A stretch of DNA of 36,468 bases from JAWWPY01 sp964412845 (GTDB taxonomy: Bacteria > Actinomycetota > Actinomycetes > Streptosporangiales > Streptosporangiaceae): NCBI GenBank assembly GCA_964412845.1, contig CAYPQM010000060.1:1-36468 (forward strand). The letters are read 5' to 3'. Shown piece by piece: positions 15,887 through 23,157 of the stretch (the stretch's first letter is position 1; every line of letters begins with the position of its first letter). The notes beneath the pieces are model-generated. The model was given only the letters and a program-made list of their open reading frames with translations, searched no databases and had not been told where the DNA came from. Position numbers and translations under genes: made by a program.

Positions 15887-16057
15887 TCAGCCGCGACCCG
15901 AGGCCGTCACGGCCCGGGAGTGGTTGACGGTCAGGGCGCGGGCCACGGCCCGGGAGTGGTTGGAGGTCAGGGCCCGGGTCACGGCCCGGGAGTGGTTGGC
16001 GGTCAGGCTCCGGGCCACGGCCCGGGACTGGTCCTGATGCTGCGGCTGCACGATCAT
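15887..16057 (-). CDS. 56-residue peptide of 12-residue repeats
   Basis: A short gene with a strong ribosome site: GAGGAG four bases before ATG 16057 on the minus strand. The peptide begins MIVQPQHQ and then has three 12-residue units, DQSRAVARSLTA, NHSRAVTRALTS and NHSRAVARALTV, plus a partial fourth, NHSRAVT, before ending ASGRG. Each unit has the frame [DN][QH]SRAV[AT]R[AS]LT[ASV]. It has no signal peptide, no Cys, and is basic. Its stop lies four bases before the TPR gene start, implying one operon with the TPR and MFS genes. I recognise no family. It could be a multi-copy peptide precursor, a small RNA- or protein-binding peptide, or a leader peptide. A chance open frame across a tandem DNA repeat is the main alternative. 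Confidence 0.55.
   Translation of the reverse strand: MIVQPQHQDQSRAVARSLTANHSRAVTRALTSNHSRAVARALTVNHSRAVTASGRG
15906..16032 (+). repeat. 36-bp tandem direct repeats (3.5 units)
   Basis: Units start at 15906, 15942, 15978 and 16014 (the last partial). They share the core CACGGCCCGGGAGTGGTTG, with ACTGGT in the last. Third-base and first-base changes between units are mostly conservative in the minus-strand reading frame. The period of 36 keeps that frame open. It underlies the 56-residue peptide and is not a CRISPR because there are no spacers. Confidence 0.9.
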
Positions 16058-16080
16058 GAGACTCCTCTTTTCAGCGCTGT

Positions 16081-16097
16081 CGGCCGGTCATCGGCCG
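16081..16097. promoter_or_regulatory. Inverted repeat in leader of peptide/TPR/MFS unit
   Basis: CGGCCG at 16081-16086 and again at 16092-16097, separated by GTCAT. The site forms a perfect 6-base dyad about 24 bases upstream of the repeat-peptide start. It could be an operator or a leader hairpin. Short GC palindromes also arise by chance in such DNA. Confidence 0.3.
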
Positions 16098-16237
16098 CTC
16101 TCGTCAGTTGTAACGAGCCTTAAGGTACTGAGGTTCACTGCGCACGGAAAAACGGCATTGCGGTTCAGCGGACCTGCCCGCCCGCGGCCTCCCGGTGGAA
16201 CCACCGCTGACCCATCAGTTGAATGATGTGATCTGCT

Positions 16238-16259
16238 ACTGACGTGGGGTATAGTCAGT
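16238..16259 (+). promoter_or_regulatory. -10 element with overlapping dyad, CGNR gene
   Basis: TATAGT at 16250-16255 is a good -10 box 48 bases ahead of the CGNR start. It is overlapped by the dyad ACTGAC (16238-16243) / GTCAGT (16254-16259), a 10-base-spaced perfect 6-base inverted repeat that looks like an operator. No convincing -35 is seen at the right distance. Confidence 0.45.
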
Positions 16260-16302
16260 CAGTTCTCTACGTTGTCAATCGACCGGCGGAGCAGGAGGCG
16301 CG

Positions 16303-16929
16303 ATGGCCGAGGCCACCAGCCTGTTCCCGCCGGGCTGGCGGCACGCGGACGGCGCGCCAGCGGATGACATGGAACTCGCTGTCCTGCTGGTCAACTCACA
16401 TGACGAACTCGCCGACCCGCCTGACCGGCTCGCCAGCATCGACTGGTACGCGGCCGTCCTGCGTGCGGTGGGCCACGCGGAGCACGCGGCCGCGCTCCGG
16501 CCCGGGGACCTGGCGGCCCTGCGCACCCTCCGCAGCGCGCTGCGCGCGGCCTTCACCGCCGCGACCCCGGAAGACGCCGCGCGGGTTCTCAATCCGCTGC
16601 TCCTGACGGCCGCCGCGGTGCCTGTCCTGGTCCCCGAGCCTGGCGGCCGAGCCCGGCTCGACGTCGCTCCTGGCGTGACCGGCGCCCCAGCCCTGGCCGC
16701 CCGGCTGCCCGCAGCGCTCGCCGCCCACATCGCCCGGCACGGGCTGACCCGACTCGGCTGGTGTGCCGCTCACCCCTGCGCCTGCGTCTACGTCGACCGG
16801 ACCCGGGCCCGCACCCGGCGCTACTGCTGCGACCTGTGCAACGACCGCGCCGCGGCGGCCGCCTACCGCAATCGCCGCAGCGCAACGCCACAACGAGCGG
16901 CCCAGACCAGGGAGCCGGCACCCGGATGA
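16303..16929 (+). CDS. CGNR zinc-finger / ABATE-domain protein
   Basis: A 208-residue protein. Residues about 12-140 fit the ABATE domain (DDMELAVLLVNSHDELAD ... LRTLRSALRAAFTAA) that precedes CGNR fingers in actinobacteria. The finger is at about 151-193: GWCAAHPCACVYVDRTRART, then RYCCDLCNDRAAAAAYRNRR. Cysteines C154, C159, C175/C176 and C179 are present. The signature CGNR reads LCNDR here, a small departure. CGNR proteins are thought to be stress-linked transcription regulators. ATG 16303 has GGAGG about eight bases upstream (16291-16295). It stands alone behind a promoter overlapped by a dyad, so autoregulation is plausible. It is divergent from the repeat-peptide operon. Confidence 0.85.
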   Translation: MAEATSLFPPGWRHADGAPADDMELAVLLVNSHDELADPPDRLASIDWYAAVLRAVGHAEHAAALRPGDLAALRTLRSALRAAFTAATPEDAARVLNPLLLTAAAVPVLVPEPGGRARLDVAPGVTGAPALAARLPAALAAHIARHGLTRLGWCAAHPCACVYVDRTRARTRRYCCDLCNDRAAAAAYRNRRSATPQRAAQTREPAPG

Positions 16930-16984
16930 GACCGGCTTCTGGCCGCGAAGACACCGACTGGGCGTGGCGGGGCAGCGCGGCGGC

Positions 16985-17884
16985 TCAGCGCGGCGTGGCG
17001 GGCAGGGAGTGGTCCCAGTCGGAAAGCAGGGTGCGGATCCCGGTGATCAGGGCGATGGGCTGGTCGAGCATCACATGATGGCCCGCTACCGGGATCTCGA
17101 TCACGGGGGCGAGGCGGCCAAGCCGGTCGTACATGACCTCACTCATCTGAGGCGACACGATGCCATGCTCGGCCCGGAAGAGCGCGACCCGGCAGTCCAG
17201 CCGGGTGAGCAAGGCCAGGGTGAGCTGATTGCGCGCGAAGATGCGCGGGTCGAATTTCCAGCTCCATCCACCCTCGACCTCGCGGATGGAGGTGCTGGCC
17301 ACGTGGGCCGCAATGTAGGGCAGCGCGGGCTGGTCGGGAATCGGGCGGAACCGGGCGACGGCGGCGTCCCGGGACGCATAGACCCGGAGCGGCCCGAAAG
17401 CGCGCCGCTCGCGGGCGGCGCGCTGTTCAGGAGTCATATCCCGCACGGGCGAGTCAATGGCGACTGCCCCGGCCAGCTGGGAACCGTAGAGGCTGGCTGC
17501 CCTTAGCGTCACGAAGCCGCCCATGCTGTGTCCGATGACGATGGGCGGGCGGTTGATCCCGGCGTCTGCGGCGACAGCAAGCACCTCGCGTGCCCACACG
17601 TCAAGGCTGTAGCTCTCACGACGTCCGCTATCGCCGTGCCCGGAGAGATCAAGTGCGACGACACGGTAGCCGGTGGCCAGCAGCGGGGCGATGTGGTCCC
17701 ACCAGCGAGCGTGCGCCGCGCCCCCGTGGACCAGGACGATGCCATCCCCGCCGGGGTTGCCCCACGCCCGGTAGGTGATCGCGGCCGCGTCGACCACCAC
17801 CACGCCATGCTCGACAGGTGCGGTGATTGCCGCCAGGAACCACGATGGCGGCGAGGCGGGATCCGCGGATGCAGGGGAGATCAT
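16985..17884 (-). CDS. Alpha/beta hydrolase
   Basis: A 299-residue alpha/beta-hydrolase fold enzyme. It has the oxyanion strand LVHGGAAHARWW (HGG at 53-55), the nucleophile elbow GHSMGG with Ser120, and a C-terminal catalytic His in VAGHHVMLDQP (His269 or His270). The acid is probably in the strand before that (RVALFRAEHG region, Glu239), where these enzymes usually have Asp or Glu. A cap of about 70 residues (SPVRDMTPEQ... to ...FDPRIFARNQ) lies between strands 6 and 7. It probably hydrolyses a small ester or epoxide, or acts as a haloperoxidase-like enzyme; the substrate is not readable. It starts at ATG 17884 and lies 34 bases after the transporter gene on the same strand. Confidence 0.88.
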   Translation of the reverse strand: MISPASADPASPPSWFLAAITAPVEHGVVVVDAAAITYRAWGNPGGDGIVLVHGGAAHARWWDHIAPLLATGYRVVALDLSGHGDSGRRESYSLDVWAREVLAVAADAGINRPPIVIGHSMGGFVTLRAASLYGSQLAGAVAIDSPVRDMTPEQRAARERRAFGPLRVYASRDAAVARFRPIPDQPALPYIAAHVASTSIREVEGGWSWKFDPRIFARNQLTLALLTRLDCRVALFRAEHGIVSPQMSEVMYDRLGRLAPVIEIPVAGHHVMLDQPIALITGIRTLLSDWDHSLPATPR

Positions 17885-17918
17885 GCCCAGAAGCGAACCA
17901 GATGCAGGGGCGCGCGGA

Positions 17919-18767
17919 TCACCCGGCCCGCCGATCAGCGGGCGGTGCCTGCTGGTGGCCGAGCGCGACGGCGCTCACCACGAGCGCGGCGAACGCTGCG
18001 ATCTGCAGGGCCGCCCGCGCCCCGTGCGGCAGCATCTCGTGGAAGAGCACGAAACCAGCCGTGATCGGGACCGCGTTCGTCACCATCGTCGCCGTGCCCG
18101 CGGCCGTCAGCGCGTCGCCCCGCTGGTAGGCAGACTGCAGCACGCTCGTCCCGATGCCGTAGGCCACGATGAGTGTGGCCAGTGCAATGAGCCAGAGCCC
18201 GCCGTAGCCGACCAGCTTGGCCGAGATGTCCCCGTCGGCGAACAGGAGGCCGGCCGCGAGACCGAGCGATGCGGCGCGGGCGAAATGCGTCGGCATGGCG
18301 ATGAGAAGCACCGCCCCGCCGCCGCAGGCGGCAAGCCAGACGACAATGCCTGCGACCCCCGGAGGGCGATCGGATGCCTGCGTCCCGACGAGGGAGAGCG
18401 CGAGCAGAGTCAGACCGGCCAGCGCCAGGACGACGGCGAACTGCTCACGCCGCGCCAGCCGGGACGGGTGCCCGTGCGCCGTTGCGAACGCGAGGACGGC
18501 GACCCCGGACGCCGTCACCGCCTGCACCAGCGCGAGCGGGGCGAGCCGCAGCGCGGCCACATACATCAGCCAGCCTGCGGTTTCGGTCGCGAACGCGGTG
18601 AGCCAGCGCCGGTCGCGGAGCAGGAACTCTGCCGACCGGAACGGACGGCGCGGCGAGAGCGGTGGCAGCGCCGCGGCCGCGTCGTGCTCAAGCGAGTAGG
18701 CCGTGTTGGTGAGGATCGCCGAGACAAACGCGAGCGCCAGGCCGATCCACTCGTGCGGAATCGTCAT
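17919..18767 (-). CDS. DMT-superfamily (EamA-like) membrane transporter
   Basis: A 282-residue protein with about nine or ten hydrophobic helices in two halves, as in drug/metabolite transporters. Examples are WIGLALAFVSAILTNTAYSL, FATETAGWLMYVAALRLAPL, ALVQAVTASGVAVLAFATAH, VLALAGLTLLALSLVG and WLIALATLIVAYGIGTSVLQ. The YVAALRLAPLALVQAVTASG motif, repeated later as SAYQRGDALTAAGTATMVTN, is typical of the EamA repeat near helix 4. The substrate is unknown. ATG 18767 overlaps the stop of the preceding small gene by four bases (ATGA), and the start is supported by a following run of membrane sequence. An in-frame extension back to 18932 covers the small gene and is not used. Confidence 0.85.
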   Translation of the reverse strand: MTIPHEWIGLALAFVSAILTNTAYSLEHDAAAALPPLSPRRPFRSAEFLLRDRRWLTAFATETAGWLMYVAALRLAPLALVQAVTASGVAVLAFATAHGHPSRLARREQFAVVLALAGLTLLALSLVGTQASDRPPGVAGIVVWLAACGGGAVLLIAMPTHFARAASLGLAAGLLFADGDISAKLVGYGGLWLIALATLIVAYGIGTSVLQSAYQRGDALTAAGTATMVTNAVPITAGFVLFHEMLPHGARAALQIAAFAALVVSAVALGHQQAPPADRRAG

Positions 18768-18997
18768 GCGGGGCGGCCGGGAGGCCCGGGGGCGTCCTCC
18801 ACGTCGATGTACAGCTCCCGGCCGCCGGGCAGCACCACGCCGAGCGAATATGAGACGGTCCCTTCGAACATCTCGGTCTGGCCGAGGATCTCGATGTCGA
18901 CGATGTCGGGGTGGCAGATCAGCAGGCGGCACAGGACGCTGCCCGCATGATCTGCCACCGCCGCCTCGGGCTTACTGGCGTCTTCCGGAGACATCAT
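18764..18997 (-). CDS. Small protein upstream of DMT-like transporter
   Basis: A 77-residue protein (from MMSPEDASKPEA to GPPGRPA). The middle is a plausible small alpha/beta unit: LCRLLICHPDIVDIEILGQT, EMFEGTVSYSLGVVLPG and RELYIDVEDA. Acidic and Gly/Pro ends flank it. I recognise no family. Its stop overlaps the transporter start by four bases, so the two are probably co-translated. It may be a cytoplasmic partner or regulator of that transporter. Start ATG 18997 or 18994 (two Met in a row); no strong ribosome site is visible (CTGGTGG). Codon third positions are GC-rich like neighbouring genes, which supports coding. Confidence 0.65.
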   Translation of the reverse strand: MMSPEDASKPEAAVADHAGSVLCRLLICHPDIVDIEILGQTEMFEGTVSYSLGVVLPGGRELYIDVEDAPGPPGRPA

Positions 18998-19040
18998 GGG
19001 ACCACCAGGGGGCCGGGGATACCGCCGTGAGCGTGCTCTG

Positions 19041-19074
19041 CGGCCACGGCAATGGCCTGTTCGTACCGTGGCCG
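19041..19074. promoter_or_regulatory. 9-bp perfect inverted repeat
   Basis: CGGCCACGG at 19041-19049 and CCGTGGCCG at 19066-19074, with a 16-base loop. It lies 44 bases upstream of the small minus-strand gene, so it may be a leader structure or operator for that operon. Confidence 0.4.
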
Positions 19075-19351
19075 GCCAGGCCGGCGCACGGCATTGAGCC
19101 GGGCGAGCGGGACAGCCCGGGGCGGAACGGCGCATGCGAACACATTTCCCAAGGTAACTCGGCGTGAACGCAGGAACCCGGAATGAGGCGCTAGAACCCG
19201 CCCGGCGTGTCATATGCCAAGGTGATGGGGCAGGCATGGCCATGCGCCGTCGGCCGCCAGCCGCCGATGGCAACCCTGCGCCGGCCAACGCCGCCGGCCG
19301 CGCCGGGCCGGCCGGGTAGCGCGTGACCTGACCCGCCCGGGCAATGGCCAC

Positions 19352-19386
19352 ACCGGGGTATGCCTCCCGGGCGGCCATACCCCGGT
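19352..19386. promoter_or_regulatory. 11-bp perfect inverted repeat upstream of DedA gene
   Basis: ACCGGGGTATG (19352-19362) and CATACCCCGGT (19376-19386) are exact reverse complements around a 13-base loop. A smaller hairpin, GGAGC-CGG-GCTCC, follows directly. Position is about 125 bases ahead of the DedA start. It could be an operator, an attenuator, or the terminator of an unseen small RNA. Confidence 0.5.
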
Positions 19387-19511
19387 TTCCCGGAGCCGGG
19401 CTCCTGCTGATTGCCTGGTCGGATGAGCTGCGCATTCGGCGGGGGCCCGACCATCGCTGTCCTGCGGATTCCCCAGGCGTGCCTGACGCAGGACGCGGGG
19501 CAGGCGGGCTG

Positions 19512-20153
19512 TTGAGCATCCTGTCGCACCTTGCGGTGTCCTCGCCCGCGTCCTACCTGGCCGCATTCGCTGTCCCGGCGCTGGACGCGGTCCTGCCCGT
19601 GCTGCCGAGTGAGACCGCCGTCATCGCGCTGGGTGTCGCGACTGCGGGCAGTACCGATCCCAGGATCGCGGTGCTCGTCGCCCTCGCGGCCTGCGGCGCG
19701 TTCGCGGGGGACAACCTCTGTTATTTCCTCGGCCGCCGGTTCGGGCCGATCGCCGAGCGGCGGGCCTTCGCCGGCGAGCGCGGAGCGCGCAGGCGTGCCT
19801 GGGCCACCGGTGCCCTCGACCGGTTCGGCGCGCGCCTGATCATCGCCTGCCGGTTCATCCCCGGCGGGCGCACAGCCGTCACGCTGACCTGTGGCGTCGT
19901 CGGGTACCCGCGGCGGAGCTTCGTCGCCGCGACCGCGTGCGCGGGCGCTATCTGGGCGTCCTACGCATTCTTTATCGGGCGGCTGGGCGGCAAGGCATTC
20001 GAGGACCGGCCGTGGGCCGGATTCCTGCTCGCCTTCGGCGTGGCGCTCGCAGTGAGCGCCGTGGTGGAGATAGTGCGCCGGACACGGCCCTGGCGCTGGC
20101 TGCGCCGGGCCAGGTCCGGGGATGACCGCTCCGCCGACCGCACGCCACCCTGA
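19512..20153 (+). CDS. DedA-family membrane protein
   Basis: A 213-residue DedA/SNARE-associated family membrane protein. It shows the re-entrant loop segment LDAVLPVLPSETAVIALGVA with the conserved acidic residue (PSET), the second conserved stretch ACGAFAGDNLCYFLGRRFG, and the basic-glycine motif ACRFIPGGRTAV (R-x3-P-G-x-R). DedA proteins are proton-dependent and linked to lipid-carrier recycling, membrane potential and drug tolerance. Start choice: TTG 19512 with AGGCGGG just upstream gives an N-terminus of normal length; GTG 19479 in frame is an alternative, and the frame open to 19344 has no family-like sequence. The C-terminus is basic (WRWLRRARSG). It is alone between two intergenic stretches. 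Confidence 0.82.
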   Translation: MSILSHLAVSSPASYLAAFAVPALDAVLPVLPSETAVIALGVATAGSTDPRIAVLVALAACGAFAGDNLCYFLGRRFGPIAERRAFAGERGARRRAWATGALDRFGARLIIACRFIPGGRTAVTLTCGVVGYPRRSFVAATACAGAIWASYAFFIGRLGGKAFEDRPWAGFLLAFGVALAVSAVVEIVRRTRPWRWLRRARSGDDRSADRTPP

Positions 20154-20299
20154 CTTTCAGCACGAGCCGTCATCCAGCGATCGGTGCCAAGGGCCGCGCC
20201 GCTGCCCGGGGCCGGTCGCTGCGCGGCTGGCAGACTGGCGCGCAAGATCAGGCAGCGGCGAACGGTCAAGGTGATCTGGGTCCTGGTGGAGGTGAGCCC

Positions 20300-20623
20300 A
20301 TGGAGTGGCTGGTCGTAGTGGTCGCGGGGTTGTTCGAGACGGGGTTCGCGGTCCTGCTCAAACAGAGCGCCAATTTCACCCGGCTATGGCCCACGGTCGG
20401 CTTCGCGGCCTGCGCGCTGATCAGCTTTGGCCTGCTCAGCCTGGCCCTGGGCAAGCTGGAGGTCGGCCCAGCGTATGCGGTATGGACAGGCATTGGCGCG
20501 GCCGGAACCGCGGTGGTCGGCATGGCGGCCCTGGGCGAGTCGGTCTCGGTGGTCAAGCTCGTGTCGATCGGGCTGGTCCTGGCGGGCGTGGTGGGCCTGA
20601 ATTTGTCTGGTGTCACCCCCTGA
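20300..20623 (+). CDS. SMR-family exporter, Gdx/SugE type
   Basis: A 107-residue, four-helix small multidrug resistance protein. The essential proton-coupling Glu13 is in VAGLFETGFAVLLKQS. The segment PAYAVWTGIGAAGTAVVGMA is the signature of the Gdx/SugE branch (guanidinium exporters), rather than the EmrE branch. It functions as a dual-topology dimer in the cytoplasmic membrane. ATG 20300 has a strong ribosome site, GGAGGTG, five bases upstream. SugE genes are often under a guanidine riboswitch; I looked for one in 20154-20299 and could not recognise it. It lies 73 bases before the metal ATPase, with no clear functional link. Confidence 0.93.
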   Translation: MEWLVVVVAGLFETGFAVLLKQSANFTRLWPTVGFAACALISFGLLSLALGKLEVGPAYAVWTGIGAAGTAVVGMAALGESVSVVKLVSIGLVLAGVVGLNLSGVTP

Positions 20624-20696
20624 CCAGCCCGCGCTGATGGGATGACGCGCCACCCGGCCTGCGCCCCGGAGATCCAGGCCGAAGGGCCCGGGACGG

Positions 20697-23129
20697 GTGG
20701 CCAATGACTCTGGCCCGCAGAATTTACCTGCGGGAATGATTCCTACCGTGGGTTCGACTCGTGGTCGCGGCGTGCGCTCGTGGCTGGCCAGGCAACTGGC
20801 GGTCACCCTGCTGGTCGTGACCATGTCGGCTCTGGCGGCCGGGGCCGTGCTGCACCTGGCTGGGGCCGCCGGGGCCGGGAATGATGCGTGGCTGGCGGCC
20901 GGGGCATGCGGGGTGGCGTACGCGCTGTGGGCGATGGCGGAGGCCATCCGCCGGGGCCGTATCGGGGTGGATGTCATCGCGCTGCTGGCCCTGCTGGGTG
21001 CGCTCGCCGTAGGTGAGCTGCTGGCCGCGGCGGTGATCAGCGTCATGCTGGCCAGCGGGCGGGCGCTGGAGGCATGGGCGGCACGCCGGGCCCGGCGTGA
21101 CCTGCACGCCCTGCTGGAGCGCGCGCCCCGGACCGCGCGGCGCTACGCCGGAGGATCACTTGAGGTAGTGGCACTTGACGCCGTCGTGCCCGGCGACCTC
21201 ATCTTGGTCGCTCCCGGCGAGCTCGTGCCGGTCGACGGCAGCCTGGCCGCCGCCTCCGCGATCCTGGATGAGTCGGCGCTCACCGGCGAGCCGCGTCCGG
21301 TGGAGCGCGCCCGCGGCGAGCCGGTCCGCAGCGGCGTGGTAAACGCGGGCGGCCCCTTCGACCTGCGGGCGTCGGCCACCGCAGCCGGCAGCACCTATGC
21401 CGGGATCGTCCGCCTGGTCACTGAAGCCGAGAGTTCGCAGGCACCGTTCGTCCGGCTGGCGGACCGTTATGCGGTGTGGTTCTTGCTGGTCAGCCTGGCC
21501 GCGGCCGGGGCAGCGTGGGCCGTGGCCGGGGCGGCGCGGGCGGTCGCGGTCCTGGTCGTGGCCACCCCATGCCCGCTGATCCTCGCCGCCCCGGTCGCGC
21601 TGGTGTCGGGGCTGTCGGTCGCGGCGCGCCGCGGGGTGGTGGTCAAGGGCGGCGGGGTACTGGAGCAACTGGCCCGGTGCACGACCCTGCTCCTGGATAA
21701 GACCGGGACGCTCACCAGCGGGCACCCATCGCTGGCCGCCATCATTCCGGCAGGCCCGCTGGCGGCCGGGGATGTGCTGCGCCTGGCGGCGTCCCTGGAT
21801 CAGGTATCCCAGCATGTCCTGGCCAGCGCAGTCGTCCGGGCGGCGGCCCAGCGCCACTGCGAGCTGGTGCGGCCGGAACGGGTGGCGGAGATTCCCGGGC
21901 AGGGGATCCGCGGGATCGTCGACGGCCACCAGGTTGCCGTCGGCAAAGCGGGCTGGGTGGGGGTGACCGGCACGCCCGCCTGGGCCAAGACGGCACGCCG
22001 CCGGGCCCGGCTCGACGGTGCGCTGACGGTGTTCGTGGCGGTGGATGGCGCGCCGGCCGGGGTGCTGATCCTGGACGACCCGGTGCGGCCGGATGCCGGC
22101 CGGACCATCCGCGCCCTGCGGCACGGGGGCATCCGGCGGATCGTCATGGTCACTGGTGACCGTGCGGACGTGGCCGAGACGGTCGGCGCGGTGATCGGCG
22201 TCGATGAGGTGCTGGCCGAGCGCACCCCGGCCGAGAAGCTCGACGCCGTCCGCCTGGAGATGCGCGGCGCGCCGGTCATCATGGTCGGCGACGGCATCAA
22301 TGACGCTCCGGCCCTGGCCCTGGCGGACGTGGGGGTCGCCATGGGCGCTCGCGGGGCCACCGCGTCCTCTGAAGCCGCCGATGCGGTGCTCACCGTGGAC
22401 CGCCTTGACCGCCTGGGCGAGGTGACCGCGCTCGCCCGCCGCACCCAGCGGATCGCCGTGCAAAGCGTGCTCGCCGGGATGGCGATGTCACTCGCCGCGA
22501 TGGGCGCGGCGGCGGCCGGCCTGCTGCCCGCAGTATGGGGTGCGCTCCTGCAGGAGCTGATCGATGTGGCGGTGATCCTCAATTCCCTGCGGGCCCTGCG
22601 CCCAGGCCCGGCGGGGGCCCACCTGGCCGCCGCGGACGCCGCGCTCACCAGGCGCTTCCAGAGCGAGCACGAGTCCATCCGGGCCAGCCTTGAGCGGCTG
22701 CGATCCGTCGCGGATGCGCTCGGGCTCAGCGCGCCCGCCGTGGCGATGGCCCAGGCCCGCCAAGCGCACCAGCTGCTGACCGAGCAGATCGGGCCGCACG
22801 AGAAGGCCGAGGAGGAGGAACTCTACCCGGCGCTGGACCGGCTCCTGGGCGGCTCCGACGCGACAGCGACCATGAGCCGGGCCCACATCGAGATCGCGCA
22901 CCAGATCAGGAGGCTGGGCCAGCTCCTTGACGACATCGGCCCGGGACCACCCGATGACGTGGACATCGCCGAACTGCGCGCCCTGCTGTACGGGCTGCAC
23001 GCCATCCTCGCGCTGCACACCGCTCAGGAAGACGAAAGCTACCTCTCACTCGGCGAGGACCAGGAGGCCTTGCCGTCTGCACACCCCCGGCCGGCGGCCG
23101 TCAGCAGCGGGGCTGATGGGCGTCGGTGA
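20697..23129 (+). CDS. P1B-5-type metal ATPase with C-terminal hemerythrin domain
   Basis: An 810-residue P-type ATPase. Order of parts: transmembrane helices (about 34-125), actuator TGEP (196-199), metal-site helix with ATPCPL (TPC at 290-292), phosphorylation DKTGT (Asp334), nucleotide domain, TGD (486-488), hinge GDGINDAP (531-538), two last helices, then a hemerythrin-like domain from about 652 to 785. Ligand-type residues there include His658, His691, His701, His730, His768, His774 and Glu778. There is no N-terminal metal-binding domain. TPC plus hemerythrin is the P1B-5 class, whose characterised members (Nia type) export Ni/Fe(II). The nucleotide-domain HP motif reads SQHV (371-374), with Val in place of Pro. 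The start is GTG 20697; ATG 20736 is also possible. Confidence 0.9.
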   Translation: MANDSGPQNLPAGMIPTVGSTRGRGVRSWLARQLAVTLLVVTMSALAAGAVLHLAGAAGAGNDAWLAAGACGVAYALWAMAEAIRRGRIGVDVIALLALLGALAVGELLAAAVISVMLASGRALEAWAARRARRDLHALLERAPRTARRYAGGSLEVVALDAVVPGDLILVAPGELVPVDGSLAAASAILDESALTGEPRPVERARGEPVRSGVVNAGGPFDLRASATAAGSTYAGIVRLVTEAESSQAPFVRLADRYAVWFLLVSLAAAGAAWAVAGAARAVAVLVVATPCPLILAAPVALVSGLSVAARRGVVVKGGGVLEQLARCTTLLLDKTGTLTSGHPSLAAIIPAGPLAAGDVLRLAASLDQVSQHVLASAVVRAAAQRHCELVRPERVAEIPGQGIRGIVDGHQVAVGKAGWVGVTGTPAWAKTARRRARLDGALTVFVAVDGAPAGVLILDDPVRPDAGRTIRALRHGGIRRIVMVTGDRADVAETVGAVIGVDEVLAERTPAEKLDAVRLEMRGAPVIMVGDGINDAPALALADVGVAMGARGATASSEAADAVLTVDRLDRLGEVTALARRTQRIAVQSVLAGMAMSLAAMGAAAAGLLPAVWGALLQELIDVAVILNSLRALRPGPAGAHLAAADAALTRRFQSEHESIRASLERLRSVADALGLSAPAVAMAQARQAHQLLTEQIGPHEKAEEEELYPALDRLLGGSDATATMSRAHIEIAHQIRRLGQLLDDIGPGPPDDVDIAELRALLYGLHAILALHTAQEDESYLSLGEDQEALPSAHPRPAAVSSGADGRR

Positions 23130-23157
23130 CACTATCCGGCTCCAGAGAGGGATTCTC

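Larger units (their letters stand above)
18998..19511. other. 514-base gap without a convincing gene
   Basis: This stretch separates the minus-strand transporter pair from the plus-strand DedA gene. All open frames here look like compositional artefacts, with Arg/Pro/Ala-rich sequence and no conserved motif. It contains two long perfect inverted repeats, annotated separately, and must hold the divergent promoters, which I cannot place with confidence. Confidence 0.6.

Noticed and set aside
15906..16032. Possible CRISPR array (36-bp repeats)
   Set aside because: The repeats are directly adjacent with no unique spacers, and no cas gene is near.
20154..20299. Guanidine riboswitch upstream of the Gdx/SugE gene
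   Set aside because: I searched by eye for the ykkC, mini-ykkC and guanidine-III patterns and found no convincing match; a covariance-model search would settle it.
20697..20765. tRNA-like T-loop sequence (GGGTTCGACTC near 20750)
   Set aside because: No acceptor or anticodon stems can be drawn around it, and it lies in the start of the metal ATPase gene.
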